Source: Paenibacillus xylaniclasticus (GTDB lineage: Bacteria; Bacillota; Bacilli; Paenibacillales; Paenibacillaceae). Taken from it: DNA of 64,000 nucleotides. A program made the position numbers and the translations under genes. The notes beneath the pieces are model-generated. The model was not told the DNA's origin. It searched no databases and was given only the letters and a program-made list of their open reading frames with translations. Location: NCBI RefSeq assembly GCF_004001065.1, contig NZ_BIML01000005.1, positions 343,258 through 407,257 of the forward strand, written 5' to 3'. Shown piece after piece: positions 15,587-23,130 of this stretch (position 1 is the first letter of the stretch; the number at the start of each line of letters is the position of its first letter).

Positions 15587-16921
15587 ATGGCTAACACACA
15601 CATGAAACTCGGATTGTTCTTGACGCAGCCAGGCCACCACGTTGCAGCCTGGCGGCATCCTGAGGTAAACAAGGATTCGGTTATCAATTTCAACTTTATC
15701 AAGCATCAGCTTCTCCTAGCCGAGCAGGCGAAATTCGATTTAGTGTTTCTAGGCGATGGCATTGTAACAGGGTACGACAAAAGCAACTTCGGCAAGCAAG
15801 CTGTTGCACGATTTGAACCGCTCACCCTACTGTCGTCACTGGCAGCCGTTACGGAACATATCGGTCTCATCGGAACGGCATCTACAACATATAATGAGCC
15901 TTACAGCGTAGCGCGTATGTTCGCCTCCCTCGACCACTTAAGCGGGGGCCGGGCCGGCTGGAATATCGTTACAAGCGGCGGCAAAGAAATTGCTGACGCC
16001 TACAACGGCGTTGAGCCTCTGCATCATGAGCGCTACAAGCGCGCCAATGAATTCGTAGATGTTGTCACCAAGCTGTGGGATTCGTGGGAAGATGATGCGA
16101 TTGTATTCAACCAAGAGACAGGTCAATATCTGGACACGAATAAAGTGCATCCTATTCAACATAAAGGAGAGCATTTCTCCGTCAAAGGGCCGCTTAATAT
16201 TACGCGTCCCGTTCAGGGACATCCTGTCCTTGTTCAAGCAGGCTCTTCCGAGGATGGACAGGAGCTGGCAGCACGTTATGGTGAAATCGTGTTTACCGCT
16301 TGGCAGACGTTAGAGGAAGCACAAGCGTTCTACAAAAGCTTGAAGGGCCGTATGGCCAAATATAATCGCGACGCCAGCGAGCTGAAAATTATGCCTGGAT
16401 TATATCCGGTCGTAGGGCGTACAGAAGAGGAAGCGAAGGCGAAGCATCAACAGCTGCTGGACCTCATCCCTGACGAGGTAGGCGTTGCCTACTTATCCGC
16501 TCACTTCGGCGTAGATCTAACGGGATATCCGGCTGACGGACCGCTTCCGGAGCTGCCGGAAATCTCGGAAATCAACGGCATTAAGAGCCGCTTCCAGCTG
16601 CTTAAGGATCTTGCGGATCGCGAGAACTTAACGATACGTCAGCTTTACCAGAGAATAGCCGGGGCGAGAGGACATAAAGAAATCGTCGGCACTCCGGAGC
16701 AAATCGCGGATCTGATGCAGGAATGGGTAGAGAAGCAAGGAGCGGACGGCTTTAATATTATGCCACCGATCCTGCCTTCCGGTATTTCCGATTTCGCTGA
16801 GCTTGTCATTCCAGAATTACAGAAGCGCGGGCTGTTCCGCACCGAGTATGAAGGGAATACGCTGCGTGACCGTGTTTCACTGAAAAGACCAGTAAGCCGG
16901 TACACAGGCAGCCTAGTATAA
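15587..16921 (+). CDS. NtaA/SnaA/DszA-type FMN-dependent monooxygenase (cluster 1)
   Basis: A 444-residue luciferase-like monooxygenase of the NtaA/SnaA/DszA(SoxA) group, which uses reduced FMN from a partner reductase to cleave C-S or C-N bonds. Typical stretches are LFLTQPGHHVAAWRHPEV, IGLIGTASTTYNEPYSVARMFASLDHLSGGRAGWNIVTS, GHPVLVQAGSSEDGQELAARY, and GFNIMPPILPSGISDFAELVIPELQKRGLFR at the end. Linkage to a sulfonate-type importer suggests release of sulfur from an imported organosulfur substrate. No flavin reductase gene lies in the window. It is a paralog of the enzyme at 19773. Confidence 0.92.
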   Translation: MANTHMKLGLFLTQPGHHVAAWRHPEVNKDSVINFNFIKHQLLLAEQAKFDLVFLGDGIVTGYDKSNFGKQAVARFEPLTLLSSLAAVTEHIGLIGTASTTYNEPYSVARMFASLDHLSGGRAGWNIVTSGGKEIADAYNGVEPLHHERYKRANEFVDVVTKLWDSWEDDAIVFNQETGQYLDTNKVHPIQHKGEHFSVKGPLNITRPVQGHPVLVQAGSSEDGQELAARYGEIVFTAWQTLEEAQAFYKSLKGRMAKYNRDASELKIMPGLYPVVGRTEEEAKAKHQQLLDLIPDEVGVAYLSAHFGVDLTGYPADGPLPELPEISEINGIKSRFQLLKDLADRENLTIRQLYQRIAGARGHKEIVGTPEQIADLMQEWVEKQGADGFNIMPPILPSGISDFAELVIPELQKRGLFRTEYEGNTLRDRVSLKRPVSRYTGSLV

Positions 16922-16938
16922 GGACATGGTGATATATA

Positions 16939-17754
16939 ATGGCGTCTAATGTCGAAACAGAGGCTTTCATCGAGAAAGAAACGTTTTTTAACCGCGCGAG
17001 ATTATTTCTTTTATTCAAGAACTCGATTCTGGTTATTGTTCTGCTTATTGCTTGGGAGGTTGCGCCTAGAACCGGTATGGTTCAAAGCGCCTTCTTCCCT
17101 CCTCTATCCGAGGTACTGCAAGCGATTTGGGATATGCTCCTATCGGGCGCCTTGTGGGATCATGTGAGTATTAGCCTCAAACGTGCCATCACGGGCTTAA
17201 TCTTAGGCATAGTCGTAGGAATTCCGCTCGGTTTATTAATTGGCTGGTCGCCTATCGTACGCAAATTATTGAATCCGATTTTCGAGCTGATGCGCAACAC
17301 CGCCAAGCTGGCCATACTGCCGGTATTCATCCTATTCTTAGGAATTGGCGAGGTGTCGAAGGTGACCTTGATTTTCTATGCCTGCATTATTCCTATTCTG
17401 CTTAATAGTATTACGGCCATTGGCACGATTGACCCATTGCTCATCAAGTCGGCCAAATCAATGAGCATATCTCCATTGAAGCTGTTTGCCAAAGTCATTA
17501 TTCCCGCCGCGCTGCCCGCCATTTTTGTCGGGATCAGAATCGCGGGTACAAGCTGCATACTCGCACTGGTTGCCGCAGAGATGCTCGGAGCTAGCGAAGG
17601 ATTAGGCTTCCTCATTATCTACTCGGAGAACAGCTTCAAAATTCCGGAGATGTACGCAGGAATCCTTATCATTTCGGTTCTCGGCCTATGCATTAACTAT
17701 GCTCTCGTTCTCTCGGAGCGTTACTTACTGAGATGGAAACAGCCTGTTCGATAG
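16939..17754 (+). CDS. Second sulfonate-type ABC permease of cluster 1
   Basis: A 271-residue permease of the SsuC group, paralogous to the one at 13651. It keeps LIAWEVAPRTGMVQSAFFPPLSEVL and the coupling loop KSAKSMSISPLKLFAKVIIPAALPAIFVGIRIA. It is the last gene before a terminator and has no ATPase or binding protein of its own. It may replace or pair with the first permease to change specificity, sharing the ATPase at 12842. About six helices are predicted, of normal length for the family. Confidence 0.9.
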   Translation: MASNVETEAFIEKETFFNRARLFLLFKNSILVIVLLIAWEVAPRTGMVQSAFFPPLSEVLQAIWDMLLSGALWDHVSISLKRAITGLILGIVVGIPLGLLIGWSPIVRKLLNPIFELMRNTAKLAILPVFILFLGIGEVSKVTLIFYACIIPILLNSITAIGTIDPLLIKSAKSMSISPLKLFAKVIIPAALPAIFVGIRIAGTSCILALVAAEMLGASEGLGFLIIYSENSFKIPEMYAGILIISVLGLCINYALVLSERYLLRWKQPVR

Positions 17755-17792
17755 GCAGTACAAGCTGCTGTATCGACGCCATAATATCGCAA

Positions 17793-17827
17793 AGCCCCTT
17801 CCGCCTTGTCGTTGGAGGGGCTTTTTT
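17793..17827 (+). terminator. Intrinsic terminator after sulfonate cluster 1
   Basis: AGCCCCTTCC (17793-17802) pairs with GGAGGGGCT (17814-17822), followed by six T (17822-17827). It separates clusters 1 and 2. Confidence 0.88.
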
Positions 17828-17862
17828 CTAATCCAAGCTTATTATGATCACAAAATACAGGA

Positions 17863-17890
17863 TTGACACAATCTAGAAATGTGATACACT
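17863..17890 (+). promoter_or_regulatory. SigA-type promoter of sulfonate cluster 2
   Basis: TTGACA (17863-17868) and TACACT (17885-17890) are separated by 16 bases. The promoter lies directly upstream of the structured leader at 17918-18003. Confidence 0.7.
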
Positions 17891-17917
17891 TAACGCATAA
17901 GTTTACTTGGAATTAAA

Positions 17918-18003
17918 ACCGCCATATAGAAGCCGATTAGTCGACTAAAGGCTCCTGCTTTCACGCTTATAAGTGAAGTAGGAGTTTTTCTATATCTGGC
18001 GGT
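17918..18003 (+). promoter_or_regulatory. Three-way-junction leader with terminator-like hairpin, cluster 2
   Basis: A closing stem pairs ACCGCC-ATATAG (17918-17929) with CTATAT-ct-GGCGGT (17990-18003). Inside it are two hairpins. One is AGCC/GGCT (17931-17934 and 17950-17953) enclosing the palindrome TTAGTCGACTAA (17937-17948). The other pairs CTCCTGCTTTCAC (17952-17964) with GTGAAGTAGGAG (17973-17984) and is followed by TTTTT (17985-17989), like a terminator. The closing stem uses bases after the T-tract. This looks like an attenuator or unnamed riboswitch-like leader. It matches no riboswitch class that I can recall. Confidence 0.55.
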
Positions 18004-18027
18004 GTTTAAGTGAAAGGTGCTGATGGA

Positions 18028-18831
18028 ATGGGAGAGAAAATTAGAGTCGAGCGCGTTACCAAAACCTTTACCGTGCGCGACACCAAGCAGAAGGGTGCCC
18101 CGAAGCAATTCACTGCGATTCGCAACTTAGAGTTCTCTGTGAATGAAGGGGAATTCCTCACCATTGTTGGTCCTAGCGGATGCGGAAAGTCCACGCTGCT
18201 CGATTTATTGGGAGGACTGTCCACTCCAACCCAAGGACGTATATTAATTGACGGTCAAGAAATTAAAGGTCCTGGTCTAGACCGCGGCACCGTGTTTCAG
18301 CAATATGCCCTCTTCCCTTGGAAAACAGCACGCGGCAATATCGAATTCGGACTTGAAGCCAAGGGAATTCCGAGACGCGAATGGCGCGAGCAATCAGACT
18401 ATTACTTAGAGCTAGTCGGATTAAAAAACTTTGCCGATCGTTATCCTCATGAACTATCCGGCGGAATGAAGCAGCGTGTAGCGATAGCCCGCAGCTTAGC
18501 CTTTAACCCCGATGTTCTGCTCATGGATGAACCATTTGCCGCACTAGACGCTCAAACCCGCGAAACCTTGCAAAGCGAACTGCTGCGAATTTGGGAGAAA
18601 ACGAAAAAAACGATTATTTTCATTACGCATGGAATAGATGAAGCCGTCTATCTTGGCCAGCGAGTTGTCATTCTGTCCGCCAATCCAGGACGTGTAAAGC
18701 ATATTGTCGATATCCCCTTAACTCATCGGTTGGCTGATGCGGATATTCGTTCGAATCCAGCGTTCATCAAAGCGCGCAGTGAAGTATGGAACCTGCTTCA
18801 TGTCGATGAATATGCCGGACAATATATATAA
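18028..18831 (+). CDS. Sulfonate-type ABC transporter ATP-binding protein (cluster 2)
   Basis: A 267-residue ATPase of the SsuB/TauB group, closely similar to that at 12842 along its whole length (shared [71 protein letters not shown]). ATG 18028 is chosen because AAAGGTG lies eight bases upstream and the paralog starts at the same point; GTG 18010 is an alternative. It starts a four-gene unit with permease, monooxygenase and binding lipoprotein. Expression probably depends on the folded leader just upstream. Confidence 0.92.
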   Translation: MGEKIRVERVTKTFTVRDTKQKGAPKQFTAIRNLEFSVNEGEFLTIVGPSGCGKSTLLDLLGGLSTPTQGRILIDGQEIKGPGLDRGTVFQQYALFPWKTARGNIEFGLEAKGIPRREWREQSDYYLELVGLKNFADRYPHELSGGMKQRVAIARSLAFNPDVLLMDEPFAALDAQTRETLQSELLRIWEKTKKTIIFITHGIDEAVYLGQRVVILSANPGRVKHIVDIPLTHRLADADIRSNPAFIKARSEVWNLLHVDEYAGQYI

Positions 18832-18852
18832 ATTACGAAAGGGGTGGGATGA

Positions 18853-19716
18853 ATGGACGCAGTAACGAAACAAGACGCAGTAGTGAAACAAGACGCCGTT
18901 ACGAATCCAGTGAAGTCGTCTAGACGACAATTTAATCTTACTTTCCAATCCTTATTAACGATTCAAAAGCTGTTCAAGCAGTCCATCGTCATTGTGCTGT
19001 TTCTAATGTTCTGGGAAATTGCACCCCGAATCGGCTTAGTGGACGCTGCCTTCTTCCCTACTTTCTCTGAGGTTGCTTCCGCATGGTGGGATATGGTCCT
19101 ATCGAATGAGCTGTACTCGCACTTCCGTGCAAGTATTACGCGTTCGATTGCAGGCTTCGCTTTAGCTATTGCAGTTGCAATACCGCTAGGTCTCATCATC
19201 GGCTGGTACCCGATTGCTCGTGACCTGCTGAATCCTATATTAGAGGTATTCCGTAACACGGCAGCATTGGCGCTGTTACCGGTATTCATCCTCGTGCTAG
19301 GAATCGGTGAAACGTCCAAAATCGCCATTGTGTTATTCGCTTGTACCTGGCCTATCCTATTGAATACGATCTCAGCTGTTCGTAACGTTGATCCTCTTCT
19401 TATTAAGTCTGCACGCTCCATGAACATTTCATCGTTTGCTCTATTCGTTAAAGTAATTCTCCCTGCTTCGATTCCAACTATGTTTACTGGCATTCGGATG
19501 GCGGGAACAGGGGCCATCTTAGTGCTAATCGCTGCTGAGATGGTTGGTGCCAAGGCAGGCTTAGGATATTTCATCACGTATTCGCAATATAACTTCCTGA
19601 TCCCCGAGATGTATGCAGGAATTGTTACGATTTCGATACTTGGTTTAATCATTAACTACGGTTTACTAGCGCTGGAGAGAAGATTGTCCCGCTGGAAGCA
19701 AGACCCGACAGCATAG
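18853..19716 (+). CDS. Sulfonate-type ABC transporter permease (cluster 2)
   Basis: A 287-residue SsuC-type permease with about six helices and a longer hydrophilic N-terminus (an A-V-x-K-Q-D repeat near residues 3-18) than its paralogs. The coupling loop reads KSARSMNISSFALFVKVILPASIPTMFTGIRMA. The MFWEIAPRIGLVDAAFFPTFSEV segment is conserved with the cluster 1 permeases. GAAAGGGG precedes ATG 18853. It forms the membrane part of importer 2. Confidence 0.92.
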   Translation: MDAVTKQDAVVKQDAVTNPVKSSRRQFNLTFQSLLTIQKLFKQSIVIVLFLMFWEIAPRIGLVDAAFFPTFSEVASAWWDMVLSNELYSHFRASITRSIAGFALAIAVAIPLGLIIGWYPIARDLLNPILEVFRNTAALALLPVFILVLGIGETSKIAIVLFACTWPILLNTISAVRNVDPLLIKSARSMNISSFALFVKVILPASIPTMFTGIRMAGTGAILVLIAAEMVGAKAGLGYFITYSQYNFLIPEMYAGIVTISILGLIINYGLLALERRLSRWKQDPTA

Positions 19717-19772
19717 TCTTTGTTGCGCCGTAAACCAAGTAAATATATCTGGATAGTAGGAGTGTGGATACC

Positions 19773-21116
19773 ATGACCAAGAGACAATTAAAACTGGGTG
19801 CATTTTTAAATTTACCGGGACATCATTTTGCAAGCTGGCGTTACCCAACGACTCGTCCGGAGCAATCCTTTGACTTGAATTATTTCATTGAGCTTGCCCA
19901 AATCGCTGAGCGCGGCAAGTTCGATACGATTTTCTTCGCGGATGTATTCGGGCAGGCGCTGCAAGAGAATTCGCCTTCCAGCCTCAAGCTGGATCCTGTC
20001 ATTATTCTGTCTGCATTAACCGCTGTAACGAAAAATATCGGCTTAGTAGCGACGCTGACAACAACGTACAATGAGCCATTCCAAGTCGCCCGTAAATTTA
20101 TTGGACTCGATCACTTATCGAAAGGCAGAGCCGCTTGGAATGTCGTGACTTCTGCAAACCCGAGGGAATCGACCTTGTTCGGCAAGGAAAAGCATCTCGC
20201 CCACGCCGATCGTTACGTCCGTGCGGAAGAGTTCGTTGATGTCGTGAAAAAGCTGTGGCTCTCTATCGAGCGCGAAGCGCTTGTCATTGATAAGGAAAGC
20301 GGCAAATATCTCGATCTTACGAAGGTCCATCCCGTAGACCATGAAGGACTATGGTTCAAGGTTAAGGGAACATTGGATGCGCCAGCCTCCCCGCAAGGCC
20401 ATCCTGTTATTGTGCAGGCCGGTTCCTCTGAGGCTGGTAAAGAGCTTGCCGCCAAAACAGCTGAAGTTATTTTTACAGCTTGGCAGACGCTCGAGGAGGC
20501 TCAAGCCTTCTACCGTGACGTGAAGGGACGTCTGGCGAAATACGGACGCCAACCGGATGATCTTAAAATTATGCCAGGAGTTTTCATCACAGTTGCCAAT
20601 ACAGAGGCCGAGGCTATTGCTAAGCGCAAAGAATTAAATGCTTATATCTCGCCGGAAGCTGGTCTAGCTTATCTCTCTAACTTTGTTGGCCTTGATCTTA
20701 GCGGCTATGATGTCGATGATCCAATCCCAGCACACGCTAAAAGCGACGATCCAACCAATCCGCAAATCCGCGCCAATATTGTCCGCGGCATCGCGGAGCG
20801 CGAAGGTCTTCAAACGATTCGGGAGCTGTATGAATTTATTGCAGGCGCTCGGGGACATCGCGAAATTGTCGGTACGCCGGCACAAATTGCGGACCAGTTA
20901 CAGGAATGGTTCGATAATGAAGCGGCTGACGGCTTTAACGTCATGGCTCCTACTTTCCCTGACGGGTTGAACGATATCGTGGAGCTCGTCATTCCGGAGC
21001 TGCAGCGTCGCGGTTTGTTCCGTACCGAGTATGAGGGCACGACGCTGCGTGAAAATTTAGGTCTCTCGGTCCCTGTTCACCCTGCAAGCCAAGCTTTAAA
21101 CACTATTCAATCGTAA
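19773..21116 (+). CDS. NtaA/SnaA/DszA-type FMN-dependent monooxygenase (cluster 2)
   Basis: A 447-residue luciferase-like monooxygenase, paralogous to the enzyme at 15587. Conserved stretches include LNLPGHHFASWRYPTTRP, IGLVATLTTTYNEPFQVARKFIGLDHLSKGRAAWNVVTS, GHPVIVQAGSSEAGKELAAK and GFNVMAPTFPDGLNDIVELVIPELQRRGLFRTEYEG. It is expected to use reduced FMN and oxygen to oxidise an imported organosulfur or amine compound. ATG 19773 is preferred because AGGAG (19758-19762) lies ten bases upstream, while GTG 19764 is too close to it. The divergence from paralog 1 suggests a different substrate. Confidence 0.92.
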   Translation: MTKRQLKLGAFLNLPGHHFASWRYPTTRPEQSFDLNYFIELAQIAERGKFDTIFFADVFGQALQENSPSSLKLDPVIILSALTAVTKNIGLVATLTTTYNEPFQVARKFIGLDHLSKGRAAWNVVTSANPRESTLFGKEKHLAHADRYVRAEEFVDVVKKLWLSIEREALVIDKESGKYLDLTKVHPVDHEGLWFKVKGTLDAPASPQGHPVIVQAGSSEAGKELAAKTAEVIFTAWQTLEEAQAFYRDVKGRLAKYGRQPDDLKIMPGVFITVANTEAEAIAKRKELNAYISPEAGLAYLSNFVGLDLSGYDVDDPIPAHAKSDDPTNPQIRANIVRGIAEREGLQTIRELYEFIAGARGHREIVGTPAQIADQLQEWFDNEAADGFNVMAPTFPDGLNDIVELVIPELQRRGLFRTEYEGTTLRENLGLSVPVHPASQALNTIQS

Positions 21117-21134
21117 GGAGACATCAACTAGCCT

Positions 21135-22154
21135 ATGCAAAAGTCTTATAAAATCGTCCTCGCTTTCCTCATGAGTACTCTGATTGCCGGTCTGCTGGCC
21201 AGCTGCTCTTCATCGGGCAGCAGCTCCGGTGAAGAAGACAAAGTATTGCAATACCAAGGCTCACCAGGTCTTGTTAACTTTCCGGAGCTGGCGGCCGATC
21301 TCGGCTACTTAGGCGACTTAAAGCTGGAGAAGGTGAGCAACACCGTCGGCGGACCTGAAAGTATCCAGTTAACGGCGACAGGTGAGATCGATTTCGGCAC
21401 TGCTTTTAACGGCGCAACGATTAAGGCCGTATCCAAAAACGTCAAAATTATATCGGTTGTCGGAAGCTACGGAAGCGATGAGAACACTTATATGGGGGCC
21501 TATGTGCTTGAAGAAAGCCCTATTCGAGAGCCGAGGGACTTTATAGGCAAGAAAGTAGGCATGAACATCCTCGGCGCGCATGCAGAGTTTCTCGTCAAAG
21601 ATTATTTGCGGCAAGGCGGACTGACGGAAAAGGAAATTAGCGAGGTCATTCTCATGACGATTCCTTCCGGAAGCGCCGAGCAGACCTTAAGAAACAAACA
21701 GCTTGATATTATTATTACGAGCGGCGTAGCTAGAGACCGCGCAGTTGAACGCGGCGGACTCGTGGAGCTGTTCAAGGATATCGACGTGTTCGGCGGAGAG
21801 TTTACGGCTGGTGATTATTTCTTCACGGAAAAGTATATCGCTAGAAATCCTACGACGGTCAAAACCTTCACGGAAGGCGTCGCCAAAGCCATCGAGTGGG
21901 CAAGAAACACGCCTCGCGAAGAAGTTATTGCCCGCTTCGAGAAGATCGTATCCTCCCGTGAAGGCAATGAACCAACCGAAAACTTAAAGTATTGGAAGAG
22001 CACCGGCATCGCGACTACAGGCGGCGTCATTCAAGACAAAAACTTTAGTATATGGATCGATTGGCTGGAGAAGAACGGCGAGTTAAAGCCTGGAGAGGTC
22101 AAGCTTGAAGATCTGTATACCAATGAGTTCAACCCATATGCTCAAGCTCAATAA
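21135..22154 (+). CDS. Substrate-binding lipoprotein of sulfonate-type importer (cluster 2)
   Basis: A 339-residue binding protein paralogous to that at 14528. The signal ends in the lipobox LLASC, followed by a Ser/Gly-rich tether. Core motifs are VNFPELAADLGYLGDLKLEKV, IDFGTAFNGATIKAVSK and EPRDFIGKKVGMNILGAHAEFL. It captures substrate outside the cell for the permease at 18853. The gene order differs from cluster 1, where the lipoprotein precedes the monooxygenase; here it follows it. A strong terminator lies seven bases downstream. Confidence 0.9.
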   Translation: MQKSYKIVLAFLMSTLIAGLLASCSSSGSSSGEEDKVLQYQGSPGLVNFPELAADLGYLGDLKLEKVSNTVGGPESIQLTATGEIDFGTAFNGATIKAVSKNVKIISVVGSYGSDENTYMGAYVLEESPIREPRDFIGKKVGMNILGAHAEFLVKDYLRQGGLTEKEISEVILMTIPSGSAEQTLRNKQLDIIITSGVARDRAVERGGLVELFKDIDVFGGEFTAGDYFFTEKYIARNPTTVKTFTEGVAKAIEWARNTPREEVIARFEKIVSSREGNEPTENLKYWKSTGIATTGGVIQDKNFSIWIDWLEKNGELKPGEVKLEDLYTNEFNPYAQAQ

Positions 22155-22160
22155 AGGATC

Positions 22161-22187
22161 AAAGCACCTCGACCATCGAGGTGCTTT
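22161..22187. terminator. Terminator between cluster 2 and the hydrolase gene
   Basis: AAAGCACCTCG (22161-22171) and CGAGGTGCTTT (22177-22187) form a perfect 11-bp stem with a 5-base loop, followed by GTTATTTCT. It may serve both convergent units. Confidence 0.85.
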
Positions 22188-22203
22188 GTTATTTCTCGGC
22201 TAA

Positions 22204-23040
22204 TTAGTCCTCCAGGAACCGAAGCAGAGCTTCGTTGAACTCCGCAGCATGCGTCACGATCAAGCCGTGAGGGCCGCCTTGGATGACCGCTAGCTGACTT
22301 CCGGCTATACGCTCATGTGCTTTTTGACCACTGACTTCGATAGGAACGATTACATCCGAGTCTCCATGAATAACAAGTGTCGGCAGATCGAATTTGTCTA
22401 AGTCCGCGCGGAAATCGGTATAGCTGAACGCCGTTATGCAATCGAGGGTTGCTTTCGGCGATGCGAAGGCAGCAATATTACAATGATACTGACGGAATGG
22501 CTCGCTGACGAGGTCGGTTCTTCCCCCTGCAGCGTAAAATCCTTTCGAGAACGAATCGAGGAATGCCAAACGATCTGCTTTTACACCGTTGAGGAACCCT
22601 TGGATCGTTGCATCATCTAAACCGCCATCCGGATTATCCTCCGCTTTATATAAGTACGGCGGAACCGCAGCAGCAAGCACCGCCTTAGATAGCCGCTCCG
22701 TGCCATAATTGGCGATATATCTTGCAACCTCGCCGCCGCCCATGGAGAAGCCGACAAGTGTGAGATCACGCAGATCGAGCTGCGTAATCAATTCATGCAG
22801 ATCGGCTGCCAAAGTATCGTAATGATAACCCTCCCAAGGCTGCGAGGACTGTCCGAACCCACGACGGTCGTAGGTGATCACTCGATAGCCGACTTCTACC
22901 AAAGCGGGAACCTGGTATTCCCAAGAGCGCCCGCTAAGCGGCCAGCCATGAATAAGAATGATCGGCTTGCCCGTGCCGTAATCTTCATAATGAAGCTGAA
23001 TGGGTGCACCATTCTCATGTCCTACTGTAATCTTCGCCAT
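22204..23040 (-). CDS. Alpha/beta hydrolase, chloroperoxidase/arylesterase type
   Basis: A 278-residue soluble alpha/beta hydrolase of the non-heme chloroperoxidase and aryl esterase group. The oxyanion segment is LIHGWPLSGRSWE. The nucleophile is S99 in GFSMGG, the acid D229 in HGDSD and the base H258 in GGPHGL, so the triad is complete. YRVITYDRRGFGQSSQPW is typical of this group. The start at 23040 has GGAGG eight bases upstream; an upstream in-frame ATG has none. The true substrate is probably an ester; perhydrolase activity is only a side reaction in relatives. Confidence 0.88.
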   Translation of the reverse strand: MAKITVGHENGAPIQLHYEDYGTGKPIILIHGWPLSGRSWEYQVPALVEVGYRVITYDRRGFGQSSQPWEGYHYDTLAADLHELITQLDLRDLTLVGFSMGGGEVARYIANYGTERLSKAVLAAAVPPYLYKAEDNPDGGLDDATIQGFLNGVKADRLAFLDSFSKGFYAAGGRTDLVSEPFRQYHCNIAAFASPKATLDCITAFSYTDFRADLDKFDLPTLVIHGDSDVIVPIEVSGQKAHERIAGSQLAVIQGGPHGLIVTHAAEFNEALLRFLED

Positions 23041-23060
23041 GCTTATCGCCTCCATAACCA

Positions 23061-23073
23061 CAAATAATATTTG
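23061..23073. promoter_or_regulatory. Short palindrome upstream of the hydrolase gene
   Basis: CAAATAATATTTG is a 13-base palindrome 20 bases before the hydrolase start, where a repressor would block transcription. No regulator gene adjoins it, so this is only a candidate operator. Confidence 0.3.
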
Positions 23074-23130
23074 GTTGTTTACCCACTGATTGAACTATAA
23101 AGGCTGGGCTTCCAATTGTAAATCCAAATT

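Noticed and set aside
12669..18003. SAM-I (S-box) or other known sulfur riboswitch in the two leaders
   Set aside because: The conserved S-box core with its kink-turn and GGAGGGA-type elements is absent from both leaders.
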